Assembly: GCA_051025295.1 (NCBI GenBank) | Contig: JBMGJV010000006.1 | DNA length: 64,000 bases | Direction: 5' to 3' (one strand) | DNA from: KBS-83 sp051025295 | GTDB taxonomy: Bacteria > Acidobacteriota > Terriglobia > Terriglobales > Acidobacteriaceae | Shown here: positions 39,668 to 48,248 of the stretch, piece after piece | Layout of the letters: the number at the start of each line of letters is the position of its first letter | How positions within the stretch are numbered: the first letter of the stretch is position 1 | Made by a program: the position numbers and the translations under genes | The notes under the pieces: model-generated | The model's database searches: none | Told to the model about the DNA's origin: nothing | The model's input: only the letters and a program-made list of their open reading frames with translations

Positions 39668-41001
39668 GCGTGGACAGCATCGGTCTTCGCTGCCGACGCC
39701 GTGCTCTCGTTTTGCAGCACGCGCGCAAAGATCGCATCCACATTGCTGAGTTGGCGGTTCAGGTCGAAGGCTCGCGCCAGCTTCTCTGGCGAGAGGCGCT
39801 TCGTGATCTCCGGCTCCTCCGTGACCAGGTCGCGAAAGACCAGTTCCTCGCGCCACGCACGCATGGCATGGGACTGCACCAGCCGATACGCATCCTCGCG
39901 AGACATGCCGGCCTCCGCCAGGTCGAGCAGCAGCTGGCCGGAGAAGATCAGCCCGCCCGTGCTCTCAAGATTGCGCAGCATGCGCTTCGGGTACACCAGC
40001 AGCTTGTCGATCAGCGAGGTCGTCTTCGCCAGCAGGTAGTCCGCGAGGATAGTCGAGTCGGGGAAGATCACCCGCTCCACCGACGAGTGCGAGATATCCC
40101 GTTCGTGCCAGAGCGCTACGTTCTCGAACGCTGCCTGGGCATTCGAGCGAACCACGCGCGCCAGCCCGCTGATCTGCTCACTCGTGATCGGGTTGCGCTT
40201 GTGTGGCATCGCGCTAGAGCCCTTCTGCTTCTCGGAGAAGAACTCCTCGGCCTCGCGCACCTCGGTGCGCTGCAGATGGCGGATCTCCGTCGCGATCTTG
40301 TCGAGCGTCGCTGTCAGCACTGCGAGCGTTGCGATGTAGTGCGCGTGCCGGTCACGCTGGATGACCTGTGTCGCCACCGGTGCGGGCGTCAGGCCCAGTC
40401 GCTCGCAGATGCGCACCTCGTGCTCGGGCTTCAGATGGCCGAACGTGCCCACTGCGCCGGACAGCTTGCCGACGCGCATGTCCTCTGCGGCAGCATCGAA
40501 GCGAGCCAGGTCGCGGCCGATCTCCGCATACCAGTTCAGCAGCTTCAGTCCGAACGTGGTCGGCTCGGCATGGATGCCGTGTGTGCGGCCGATCGTCGGG
40601 GTGTGCTGGAACTCGAGCGCGCGCCGCTTCAGCACCTCGCGGAGTGCCACAATCCCCTCACGCAGCAGCGCCGACGCGGCCTTCACCTGCAGAGCCTGCG
40701 CCGTGTCGACCACATCGTTTGAGGTCAGGCCGTAGTGCAGCCAGCGCGCTTCGGGGCCGATCCTCTCTCCCACGGCCGTGGTGAACGCGATGACATCATG
40801 CTTCACCTCAGCCTCGATGTCCTGGATGCGGGCGACGTCGAAGTCGCCGCGATCGCGAATCGCCGCGGCCGCCTCGCGCGGCACGAGGCCGAACTCGGCC
40901 AGTGTCTCGGAGGCAGCCACCTCCACCTTCAGCCACATGCGATACTTCGACTCGTCGGTCCAGAGCGCTCCCATGGCGGGGCGCGTGTAACGTGCGATCA
41001 A
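39664..41001 (-). CDS. purB: Adenylosuccinate lyase
   Basis: Two-step enzyme of purine synthesis (SAICAR and adenylosuccinate cleavage), 445 residues. It starts MIARYTRPAMGALWTDESKY and contains HYGLTSNDVVDTAQ, GRTHGIHAEPTTFG and the fumarase-superfamily signature GSSAMPHKRNPI. Coupled to ubiX by ATGA overlap. Its start faces the DUF2007 gene divergently, about 100 bp apart. Confidence 0.96.
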   Translation of the reverse strand: MIARYTRPAMGALWTDESKYRMWLKVEVAASETLAEFGLVPREAAAAIRDRGDFDVARIQDIEAEVKHDVIAFTTAVGERIGPEARWLHYGLTSNDVVDTAQALQVKAASALLREGIVALREVLKRRALEFQHTPTIGRTHGIHAEPTTFGLKLLNWYAEIGRDLARFDAAAEDMRVGKLSGAVGTFGHLKPEHEVRICERLGLTPAPVATQVIQRDRHAHYIATLAVLTATLDKIATEIRHLQRTEVREAEEFFSEKQKGSSAMPHKRNPITSEQISGLARVVRSNAQAAFENVALWHERDISHSSVERVIFPDSTILADYLLAKTTSLIDKLLVYPKRMLRNLESTGGLIFSGQLLLDLAEAGMSREDAYRLVQSHAMRAWREELVFRDLVTEEPEITKRLSPEKLARAFDLNRQLSNVDAIFARVLQNESTASAAKTDAVHA

Positions 41002-41099
41002 GGCTCGTCTCTCCCGGGTGAACCCACCATTCTACTGGTCGCGCATCCTACCCATCGACCTCACGCAAAATCGCGCCGCGGGCGCACAAGGAGACAGGC

Positions 41100-41372
41100 A
41101 TGGCAGACCAAGGCAGCATGGCAGACCAGCAGAGTGGCGAGACGATGGTGACGATTGAGCGCTATACAGACATGCTTCAGGCCGAGTTGGCCAAAGGGCG
41201 GCTCGAGGCCTCCGGCATTGACTGTTTTCTCTCCGGTGAAAATGCCGGCCTGCTCTACGGCAACGGACTCGACGCCGTGCAGTTACAAGTAGCTTCCGCG
41301 GACGAAGAAGACGCGCGCGCGATCCTGAACGATCCCGGCCCGGCCGACGGCGATGTGACCAGCGTGGCCTGA
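41100..41372 (+). CDS. DUF2007-family putative signal-transducing protein
   Basis: Small protein of 90 residues. VTIERYTDMLQAELAKGRLE followed by SGIDCFLSGE and VQLQVASADEEDARAIL is typical of the DUF2007 family, whose function is not established. ATG 41100 has aaggaga upstream. It ends 4 bp before the convergent glutaredoxin-like gene. Confidence 0.88.
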   Translation: MADQGSMADQQSGETMVTIERYTDMLQAELAKGRLEASGIDCFLSGENAGLLYGNGLDAVQLQVASADEEDARAILNDPGPADGDVTSVA

Positions 41373-41376
41373 GCGG

Positions 41377-41643
41377 CTACGCGGCCACGCCGAAGAGCTC
41401 ACTCATCTCGCGATAGAGAAAGCCCTGCCCCGGGCGGTAGGGCTGCACCCAACGGCCGTCGATCACAAACTGCGGAATGGCCCGTTTGCCCACATTGCGG
41501 ACGACCTCTTCCGCCGCGCCGGGCACGGCTTCGATATCGATCTCGGTGAAGGCGATCCGGTGTTCGGCGAGGAAGCGCTTCGCTTCGCGGCAGTCACGGC
41601 ACCAAGAGGCGGAGTAGACGAGGATCTGCATGGGGCGCATCAT
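41377..41643 (-). CDS. Glutaredoxin-like thiol-disulfide protein
   Basis: Thioredoxin-fold protein of 88 residues with active site WCRDC (CxxC) after ILVYSAS, followed by IPQFVIDGRW, whose cis-Pro and glutathione-site layout match glutaredoxins. ATG 41643 overlaps the tadA stop (ATGA); ATG 41631 is an alternative that begins MQILVYSAS directly. Last gene of the agmatine/tadA unit. Confidence 0.85.
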   Translation of the reverse strand: MMRPMQILVYSASWCRDCREAKRFLAEHRIAFTEIDIEAVPGAAEEVVRNVGKRAIPQFVIDGRWVQPYRPGQGFLYREMSELFGVAA

Positions 41644-42131
41644 ACGCCGCCGATTGCGCGATTGTGAATGCCAGGTGACGAACGACGCCGCTCGAAAAAC
41701 TCCCGTAACAGCCGCGCACACTCTTCGGACATTACCCCTGGCACCACAATCATCGTGTGGTTCAGCAGGGGATGATTCAGGACGTCCAGCACCGACCCGG
41801 CCGCGCCAGCCTTAGGGTCGTGTGCGCCATAGATAAGCTGATCCACGCGCGCATGGATCAAGGCCCCCGCGCACATGGCGCATGGCTCAAGGGTGGCTGC
41901 CACTGTGCATCCGTTTAACCGATAGTTGCCGAGGACTGCTGCCGCTGCGCGTAGCGCAACGACCTCGGCATGAGCGGTGGGATCGTTGTCCCGCAGCACT
42001 CGATTCTGACCGCGTGCGATGATCGCGCCCTCATGCAGCACAACGGCGCCGATGGGCACCTCACCCGCAGCCTCTGCTGCACGGGCCTCACCGAGCGCAG
42101 CTGCCATCGCGTCCGTTGAGGAGAGCGCCAT
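41640..42131 (-). CDS. tadA: tRNA(adenine34) deaminase
   Basis: Deaminates A34 to inosine in tRNA-Arg(ACG), 163 residues. Zinc ligands and catalytic Glu are visible: HAE (54-56) and PCAMC (83-87). ATG 42131 overlaps the agmatine deiminase stop as TGATG; the GTG immediately before it is less likely. Family members act as dimers in the cytoplasm. Confidence 0.94.
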   Translation of the reverse strand: MALSSTDAMAAALGEARAAEAAGEVPIGAVVLHEGAIIARGQNRVLRDNDPTAHAEVVALRAAAAVLGNYRLNGCTVAATLEPCAMCAGALIHARVDQLIYGAHDPKAGAAGSVLDVLNHPLLNHTMIVVPGVMSEECARLLREFFERRRSSPGIHNRAIGGV

Positions 42132-43222
42132 CACTCTGCAGCCGGCTGCTGCTGCGTCATGCAGTGCAGTGCACCCAGACCCCAGATGAAGTCGAGGCAG
42201 TGGATGCCGACCACGCGCCGGTGCGGAAACAGCTCCGCCAGCGTGTTCAGCGCATGCCGGTCGTTCGCGTCATTGAAGGTTGGCACCAGCACCAGCTCGT
42301 TCGCGATGTAGAAGTTGGCGTAGCTCGCCGGCAGCCGTTGCCCTTCGAAGACAACAGGTGAGGGAAGTGGCAGCTCGACGATGCGGAATGGCTCGCCATG
42401 GCGTGTGCGCGCAATGCGCAGCCGATCCAAATTTTCGAGCAGCGGCAGGTGATTCTCATCCGCCGGATTCGACTCAACCACGGTGACGATTGTGTTGTGA
42501 TCGACGAAGCGCGTGATGTCGTCCACGTGCCCGTGCGTGTCATCGCCGGCAATCCCGCGGTTCAGCCACAGCACCTGATCGATGCCGAGATAGGCGTGGA
42601 AGGCCTGCTCCAGCTGCTCGCGGCTGACACCGGGGTTTCGCTGCTGCACCGGGCTGAGCAGGCACTCTTCCGTGGTCAGCAACACACCATCGCCATTTGT
42701 GTCGATGCTGCCGCCCTCGAGCACCAGCCGGTGCTCGGTGCCGTCTGCGAGTTGCACCACGGGTTGGAACGCGGGCAGCTTCAGCAGCTCCGCGGCGCGA
42801 TCTGGGAGAGCATTGTCCAGCTCCCAGTCCGGATACTTCGCCCACGCGTTGAATTTCCAGTCCGTGATGGCGACGCCTCCGCGCTTGCGCACGAAGATCG
42901 GCCCGGAGTCGCGCGTCCACACCCGGTTGGTGGGCCACTGCTGAAAGTGAACGGTCGTGGTGCTCACACCAGCACGTTTGAGAACACTACGAGCGCGCCT
43001 CTCTGCGTCTGCACTCTGGACCAGGATGCGGACCTCTTCGACTGCCGCGAGCTGGCGCACAATCTCTGCATACACCCATGGGATGGGCTGAAAACGTCCC
43101 GGCCAGTCGCTGGCATTGTGCGGCCAGGCCATCCACGTTGCGGTGTGCCGCTCCCACTCGGCGGGCATCCGATAGCCCAGTGCGTGCGGCGTCACCTTTG
43201 AATCTGCAACTGTAGTGGTCAC
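42131..43222 (-). CDS. aguA: Agmatine deiminase
   Basis: Converts agmatine to N-carbamoylputrescine, 363 residues. Guanidine-modifying fold motifs: WPTNRVWTRDSGPIFV, LEGGSIDTNGDGVLLTTEEC, GDDTHGHVDDITRF, and catalytic Cys near the end (LGALHC, C354). Translation is coupled to the amidase gene upstream (4-bp overlap, ATGA at 43219-43222) and to tadA downstream. Second step of the putrescine route encoded here. Confidence 0.95.
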   Translation of the reverse strand: MTTTVADSKVTPHALGYRMPAEWERHTATWMAWPHNASDWPGRFQPIPWVYAEIVRQLAAVEEVRILVQSADAERRARSVLKRAGVSTTTVHFQQWPTNRVWTRDSGPIFVRKRGGVAITDWKFNAWAKYPDWELDNALPDRAAELLKLPAFQPVVQLADGTEHRLVLEGGSIDTNGDGVLLTTEECLLSPVQQRNPGVSREQLEQAFHAYLGIDQVLWLNRGIAGDDTHGHVDDITRFVDHNTIVTVVESNPADENHLPLLENLDRLRIARTRHGEPFRIVELPLPSPVVFEGQRLPASYANFYIANELVLVPTFNDANDRHALNTLAELFPHRRVVGIHCLDFIWGLGALHCMTQQQPAAE

Positions 43223-44142
43223 TTTTCGACCTGCGGCAGATCGATAAAGCGGTGGACGATCGAGCCGTAAGCATCGATGCGGCGATCACGCAGGAATGGC
43301 CAGTGGCGGCGCTGGTGTTCGAGCGCCACGGGGTCGACCTCTGCGATCAGGATGTCTTCGCGGTCATGCGGCGCCTGCGCGATCACGCGCCCGAACGGAT
43401 CGGCGATGAACGACCCGCCCCAGAACTCGAGCCCCGGACCCTCCACGCGATTGCCGCGGATGTCCCCATTCTCCCAGCCCACGCGGTTGGGAGCCGCCAC
43501 GTACACACCGTTTGCGATCGCGTGCGCACGCTGGATCGTCTGCCAGGCGTCGTATTGTGACGCGCCGAACTCTTCCTTCTCGGACGGGTGCCATCCGATG
43601 GCTGTCGGGTAGAAAAGGACATTCGCGCCTTGCAACGCGGTGATGCGCGCGCCCTCCGGGTACCACTGGTCCCAGCACACCAGCGTGCCCACACGACCAA
43701 CGGACGTATCCTGCGCGCGGAACCCGAGGTCGCCCGGCGTGAAGTAGAACTTCTCGTAGTAGAGCGGGTCGTCGGGGATGTGCATCTTGCGATAGAGCCC
43801 GGCGATCGAGCCGTCTGTCTCGAGCGTCACGGCGGTGTTGTGGTAGAGCCCCGCCGCGCGCCGCTCGAACACCGAGGCGATCACCACGACGCGCTCCTCG
43901 CGCGCAACCGCGCTCAGCCGCTCCGTGCTTGGCCCCGGAATCGGCTCTGCCAGGTCGAACAATGCTGTGTCCTCGCGCTGGCAGAAGTACTGCGCGCGAA
44001 ATAGCTCGGGCAGGCAGATGAGTCGTGCACCTGCGCGTGCGGCCTCGCGCACGCGGTCGGCCGCCTTATCCAGATTCGCATCCGGGTCTGGCGAGCAGGA
44101 CATCTGCACCAACCCAATTCTGTACTTCAATGCCGTGGGCAT
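43219..44142 (-). CDS. aguB: N-carbamoylputrescine amidase
   Basis: Nitrilase-superfamily enzyme of 307 residues that releases putrescine from N-carbamoylputrescine. The catalytic triad is E46 (CLPELFRAQYF), K118 (YRKMHIPDD) and C155 (LVCWDQWYPEGAR). ATG 44142 with ggtgagg upstream gives the family N-terminus; a longer frame to 44175 is rejected. It overlaps aguA and lies 85 bp after the arginine decarboxylase gene, separated by a hairpin. Confidence 0.95.
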   Translation of the reverse strand: MPTALKYRIGLVQMSCSPDPDANLDKAADRVREAARAGARLICLPELFRAQYFCQREDTALFDLAEPIPGPSTERLSAVAREERVVVIASVFERRAAGLYHNTAVTLETDGSIAGLYRKMHIPDDPLYYEKFYFTPGDLGFRAQDTSVGRVGTLVCWDQWYPEGARITALQGANVLFYPTAIGWHPSEKEEFGASQYDAWQTIQRAHAIANGVYVAAPNRVGWENGDIRGNRVEGPGLEFWGGSFIADPFGRVIAQAPHDREDILIAEVDPVALEHQRRHWPFLRDRRIDAYGSIVHRFIDLPQVEK

Positions 44143-44178
44143 TGTGGACACCTCACCTTTCCATGTTGCACGCAAGCA

Positions 44179-44207
44179 GAAGGCGCGAGCCGCTGGCCCG
44201 CGCCTTC
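44179..44207 (-). terminator. Hairpin between arginine decarboxylase and aguB
   Basis: A 13-bp stem (gaaggcgcg... to ...cgcgccttc) with one mismatch on the plus strand (a G-U pair in minus-strand RNA) and a 3-base loop lies in the 85-bp gap. No long T run follows in the minus direction, so it may be a weak terminator, attenuator or RNA-stability element. Confidence 0.5.
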
Positions 44208-44227
44208 CTGTGTCTGCCGTGCTCGGG

Positions 44228-44785
44228 CTATTCGAAGATCAGGATTGCGGCCGCAATCGTGGTCGTCCACAGCCCGCGCTTGTCGCCGATCGCGGACTGC
44301 GTCACATTCGCCGTACGCACGATCTTGTTCGAGATGCGGTAGATCTCCTTCTTTTCGTCCCAGCTCTTGTCCGGATCGAACTCCACGTCAAGGGTGGTGG
44401 CCAGCATCTCGGCCGCCAGCTCCTCGGCGTACTCGCCGGCCTGCTCTTCGGTCTCGCCGAAGCTGTGATGCTCGCTCAGGTAACCGTAAGTGTTACGGTC
44501 GCTTGGGATCGCCACGCCGATGCTCGAGGCCACGAGCCTGTGCGGCTCGCGGGTTGAGTTCTCGGCCACCACGGCGAACACGACCTCGCCTGGCGACAGG
44601 TACTCAACACCCTCTTTGCGCGTGATCAGCTTGGCGTTGGGTGGGAAGATGGACGAGACGCGAACCAGGTTCTGCGCGGCGATGCCGGCATCACGCAGGG
44701 CCAACTCGAACGAGGTCAGTCGCTCCTTGTGCCTGCCCGCACCCTTGGTGAAAAAAAGGCGCTTCGGCACCATGCTCTTGGGCAA
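44228..44785 (-). CDS. Pyruvoyl-dependent arginine decarboxylase
   Basis: Makes agmatine from arginine, 185 residues. The self-cleavage site is LVRVSSIFPPNAK, where S44-S45 would split into beta and alpha chains with a pyruvoyl group on the latter. GVAIPSDRNTYGYLSEHH and the family ending are also present. Start: GGAGGA lies about 8 bp before a TTG at 44785 but about 20 bp before the ATG at 44773, so the TTG is chosen. First step of the route completed by aguA and aguB. Confidence 0.92.
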   Translation of the reverse strand: MPKSMVPKRLFFTKGAGRHKERLTSFELALRDAGIAAQNLVRVSSIFPPNAKLITRKEGVEYLSPGEVVFAVVAENSTREPHRLVASSIGVAIPSDRNTYGYLSEHHSFGETEEQAGEYAEELAAEMLATTLDVEFDPDKSWDEKKEIYRISNKIVRTANVTQSAIGDKRGLWTTTIAAAILIFE

Positions 44786-44881
44786 TGTGTGTTCCTCCGG
44801 GTCGGGTTGCGGCTGAGCCGTTTTCCCATCGAAAAGTATGACAGCAGCGGCGTCAGCCGAACCGACTGGTCCTCTGAATTT

Positions 44882-46045
44882 ATGCTGTTTTCACAGAATA
44901 CGATAGAAATGTTGGTGGTGCGCGCCGCGGGGTGCGTGCCCGTCGTGCGCGTCGCTCGCGCCGAGAAAGGCCCGGCTGTGACGGATGACGCGCTCGATCA
45001 CCTGCGGGTGCTCTATTGCTCCAATCTCGACCCGGACTACTACGGCGAGTATCGCCTACGCGCGCTCAAGCGCCTTCCGCTGGAGCATGTCGCGACGCTT
45101 GATGCTGGAGCGTTTGCTGGCAGAGGACTCGCGGCGAAGCTGCAGTTCCGGCTGCAGGCTGGCCCGGGTGTGCAGCGGCTGAATCACGCTATTCTCGAAG
45201 CGGCCCAGCGCGAGCGCGCGAACGTTCTGCTGGCTGACAAGGTGCTCGGGCTGTGGCCTGCCACGCTGCGGCAACTGAATCGGCGCGGAGTCGTCAGCAT
45301 CGACTACATGAATGACAACCCGTTCGGGCCGCGCCACGATCCAGGCTGGCGCATGTTCCGCCGGGCGATTCCACGTTACGATCTGCACGCCGTGCCCCGA
45401 CAATCGAGCGTGGCTGACTTCCTCCAGCATGGCGCGCGTGAGGCGGTCGAGATCCGCTTCACCTACGAGCCCTCTGTTCACTTCGCGCCGCCCGTGACCT
45501 GGAGCGACCGCGACCGCGACCGGAACGCCTCGTTCATCGGCACTCCGTATGACGAGCGCGGCCCCTTCCTCGCGCGGCTCTGGCGGGCCGGCATCCCGCT
45601 CGACATCTCCGGCTCGCGGCCGCACTGGGAGGCAGCGCTCCCCGAGGATGCATTTGCAGCGAACTTCCGCATGGGCGAGTTGAAGGGCGCAGCGTATCGT
45701 GACGCTATCTGGCGATCGCGGATCAACCTGGCCTTTGTCACGCATAGCAATTGTGACCAGGTGGCGCACAAATCTTTTGAGATCACAGCCTGCGGAGGAT
45801 TTCTGCTCGCGGAGCGCACTCCCGAGCATCAGGCGTGCTTCGAGGAGGATGTCGAAGCCGTCTTCTTCTCCGGTTGGGACGAGTGCCGCGCCAAGATCGA
45901 GCGTTATCTGTACGATGAGCCGGCGCGCGCGGCCATCGCTCACGCCGGCCATCAACGGGCACTTCACTCTGGCTACGACAATGACACCATGCTGCGTCGC
46001 CTGCTCACGCGCGCTGCAGAGATTCGCGCTTCGCGCGTCCCCTGA
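44882..46045 (+). CDS. CgeB/YkvP-like glycosyltransferase family protein
   Basis: Protein of about 388 residues from ATG 44882 (ATG 44909 is also possible; the frame is open from 44729). HLRVLYCSNLDPDYYGEYRL, VVSIDYMNDNPFGPRHDP, SFIGTPYDERGPFLARLWRA and, near the end, HKSFEITACGGFLLAERTPE (a GT-B-type donor-binding region) fit the CgeB/glycosyltransferase-family-1-like group. Acceptor and sugar unknown. Divergent from the arginine decarboxylase gene; convergent with the Sco gene 26 bp away. Confidence 0.8.
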   Translation: MLFSQNTIEMLVVRAAGCVPVVRVARAEKGPAVTDDALDHLRVLYCSNLDPDYYGEYRLRALKRLPLEHVATLDAGAFAGRGLAAKLQFRLQAGPGVQRLNHAILEAAQRERANVLLADKVLGLWPATLRQLNRRGVVSIDYMNDNPFGPRHDPGWRMFRRAIPRYDLHAVPRQSSVADFLQHGAREAVEIRFTYEPSVHFAPPVTWSDRDRDRNASFIGTPYDERGPFLARLWRAGIPLDISGSRPHWEAALPEDAFAANFRMGELKGAAYRDAIWRSRINLAFVTHSNCDQVAHKSFEITACGGFLLAERTPEHQACFEEDVEAVFFSGWDECRAKIERYLYDEPARAAIAHAGHQRALHSGYDNDTMLRRLLTRAAEIRASRVP

Positions 46046-46071
46046 GCTGTGCTGCGTCCTGAGTTGCGCGC

Positions 46072-46941
46072 CTAGACGGCCACGCGCGTCTTCGGCTTGC
46101 GCGTCAGCAGGTAGAGCATGCCGGCGAGCCCGAACACCGAGCCCATCGCCGCCAGTCCCAGCACGCGCAGAACGGAGACGGTGTAGCGCCCCTCGCCCGG
46201 CGAGTAGTTGCAGCAGTAGAGCAGGATCAGGTCCGTCGGCGTGCCGATGCGGTGTGTGCTTGCCTCGAGCAAGGCCAGCCGGAGATCACGCGGCTGATAC
46301 GTAACCCCGGTCAGATACTTGGAAAGCCGGCCATCAGGGGTCGCGATCATGATCACGCTGGAGTGCGCAAACTGCGTCATCTTGCCGTCCGGGCCGGGCA
46401 CCTGCACGTAGTGGAAGCCGACCGCGTTCGCCAGCGTCGTAATCGCGGCCTGTTCACCGGTGAGGAAATGCACACTGCTGGCCGGCGCATTGCCACCGAG
46501 CTGCGCCAGAAACTTCGCCTTCGACTGCGCTGCATCGGCCGGCGTGTCTGTCGGGTCGATGCTCGCCACGACGACGTCGTAGTCGCGTCCCGGAGCGTAG
46601 CCGGTCTGGGTCAGCGCTTCGCCCATGCCATGCAGCACCTGCGGGCACAGCATGGCGCATTTGAAATACACCAGTGCAAGCGCCACGGGTCGATGCGCAA
46701 AGACACTGCGCAGCGGCTCGACCGTGCCGGTGCTGTCGCGAAACGTGAGCTCGAGGGGTATCTGGCTGCCCAGCCGCTGGTCGATGCCGGCGTTCTTCAG
46801 GTAGGCAGGAGTCGACTGCGCCGACACGCCCACCGGCTTCTCCGCCGAGTACTGCGCCCCTGCAGAGGGAGCGAGCAGTGCACCAGCCAGCAGAGCAGAC
46901 AAGACCACGGAACCGAAGCGCGGGAGGCGAAGTTGCATCAC
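46072..46941 (-). CDS. SCO1/SenC-family copper chaperone
   Basis: Thioredoxin-fold protein of 289 residues that delivers copper to the CuA site of oxidases in related systems. N-terminal signal (SVVLSALLAGALLAPSAGAQ), metal-binding CAMLC (C95, C99) and H193 (QFAHSSVIMI), plus a C-terminal helix (about 257-280), so it is likely tethered at both ends or membrane-anchored at the C-terminus. It lies about 20 kb from the caa3 genes it may serve. Confidence 0.9.
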   Translation of the reverse strand: MMQLRLPRFGSVVLSALLAGALLAPSAGAQYSAEKPVGVSAQSTPAYLKNAGIDQRLGSQIPLELTFRDSTGTVEPLRSVFAHRPVALALVYFKCAMLCPQVLHGMGEALTQTGYAPGRDYDVVVASIDPTDTPADAAQSKAKFLAQLGGNAPASSVHFLTGEQAAITTLANAVGFHYVQVPGPDGKMTQFAHSSVIMIATPDGRLSKYLTGVTYQPRDLRLALLEASTHRIGTPTDLILLYCCNYSPGEGRYTVSVLRVLGLAAMGSVFGLAGMLYLLTRKPKTRVAV

Positions 46942-47008
46942 CCTCTAGGGTAAACCCTCTGGCTCCGCGCTGCGCCCCGCCTCCGTGGCAGCTCGCACGG
47001 CGTGAAAC

Positions 47009-48172
47009 TCACCCGCGCAGCGGACGAAAGAAGCTGCGGATATCTTCGGCCAGCAGTTGCGGCTGCTCTGCCGCGGCGAAGTGCCCACCGCGCGGCATCG
47101 CTGTCCAGCGCTGCACGTTGTACCCGCGGTCCACCCACTCCCGCGGCGGCCACAGGATCTCGCGCGGAAACACCGCAAACCCGCATGGCGGCTGCACTCG
47201 TTCGCCCTCTGCAAGCTGCAGTGGCGCACGCCGGTTCTCGTAGTACATGCGGAAAGAAGAGCCTGCGCTCTGGGTCATCCAGTACAGCGTCACCTGGGTG
47301 AGCAGTTCATCGCGATCGAAGGCTCCGTACAGATCGCCGCCACTGTCCGACCACTCCCGATACTTCTCAAGCAGCCACGCCGCCAGTCCGGCCGGCGAGT
47401 CGTTGACGCCATAAGCCAGGGTTTGCGGACGTGTGCCTTGGATGTGTGCGTATGCGCCGTTCTCGTCGCGCCAGCGCGCACCGGCGTCGAGAAACGCCTG
47501 CTCTGCACTGCTGAGTGCCGCGCCGGGTGCGAGCCACGGACGATAGGACCCGGGCACATAGTTCAGGTGAATGCCCACGACATGCTCACGATGTCGCAGC
47601 CCCAACGCGGTGCTGACCATCGAGCCGATGTCGCCACCCTGCGCGCCGAAACGTTCGTAGCCGAGGGCACGCATCAGCTCGACCCAGATGCCCGCGACAC
47701 GATACCCATTCATCCCCGGCCGGCTGGGCTTGTCTGAATAGCCGAAGCCCGGCAGCGACGGCACCACCACATCGAACGCATCTTTTGCATCGCCACCGTG
47801 CGCGGCGGGGTCGGTAAGCGGCGGAAGAATCTGCAGCATCTCAAGAAAGGAGCCTGGCCAACCATGCGTCAGGATCAACGGCAGCGGTGCCGGACCCTTG
47901 CCGCGGGCATGCATGAAATGAATCGCAAGCTCGTCTGCCTGGAAGCGAAAGTGCGGAAAGGCCGATGCATGCGCCAGCCGCGCCTGCCAGTCGAAACCGT
48001 CCTGCCAGTAGGCGCAGAGCTCGCGCAACGTCTCGCGCGGGAAGCCCTGGCTCCAGCCCGCATCCGCAATCTCATCCGGCCATCGTGTGCGGCTGAGGCG
48101 ATGCCGCAGATCATCGACATCGGTTTGCGAATACGGCAGCGAGAAGGGAACGACGCGCGGATCTGTACTCAT
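47009..48172 (-). CDS. Epoxide hydrolase (EHN-domain alpha/beta hydrolase)
   Basis: Enzyme of 387 residues: N-terminal EHN domain (PFSLPYSQTDVDDLRHRLSR, TRWPDE) then an alpha/beta hydrolase core with HGWPGS (103-108) and nucleophile Asp in GGDIGS (D181). The C-terminal PRGGHFAAAEQP supplies the catalytic His. Resembles microsomal-type epoxide hydrolases and juvenile-hormone-hydrolase-like bacterial proteins. Three copies of gacgtgcac lie 27-64 bp upstream of its start. Confidence 0.9.
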   Translation of the reverse strand: MSTDPRVVPFSLPYSQTDVDDLRHRLSRTRWPDEIADAGWSQGFPRETLRELCAYWQDGFDWQARLAHASAFPHFRFQADELAIHFMHARGKGPAPLPLILTHGWPGSFLEMLQILPPLTDPAAHGGDAKDAFDVVVPSLPGFGYSDKPSRPGMNGYRVAGIWVELMRALGYERFGAQGGDIGSMVSTALGLRHREHVVGIHLNYVPGSYRPWLAPGAALSSAEQAFLDAGARWRDENGAYAHIQGTRPQTLAYGVNDSPAGLAAWLLEKYREWSDSGGDLYGAFDRDELLTQVTLYWMTQSAGSSFRMYYENRRAPLQLAEGERVQPPCGFAVFPREILWPPREWVDRGYNVQRWTAMPRGGHFAAAEQPQLLAEDIRSFFRPLRG

Positions 48173-48198
48173 CGCACCAGCCTACTCATCCGTCATGA

Positions 48199-48236
48199 GA
48201 CGTGCACGACATGACGTGCACGGACGGGACGTGCAC
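48199..48236. promoter_or_regulatory. Three GACGTGCAC repeats upstream of the epoxide hydrolase gene
   Basis: Exact copies of the 9-mer at 48199-48207, 48213-48221 and 48228-48236, spaced 14 and 15 bp start to start. The core GTGCAC is palindromic. They fall between the epoxide hydrolase start (48172, minus) and the end of the permease gene (48249, minus), a position suited to an operator array. Confidence 0.45.
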
Positions 48237-48248
48237 TCGCGAGCGTCA

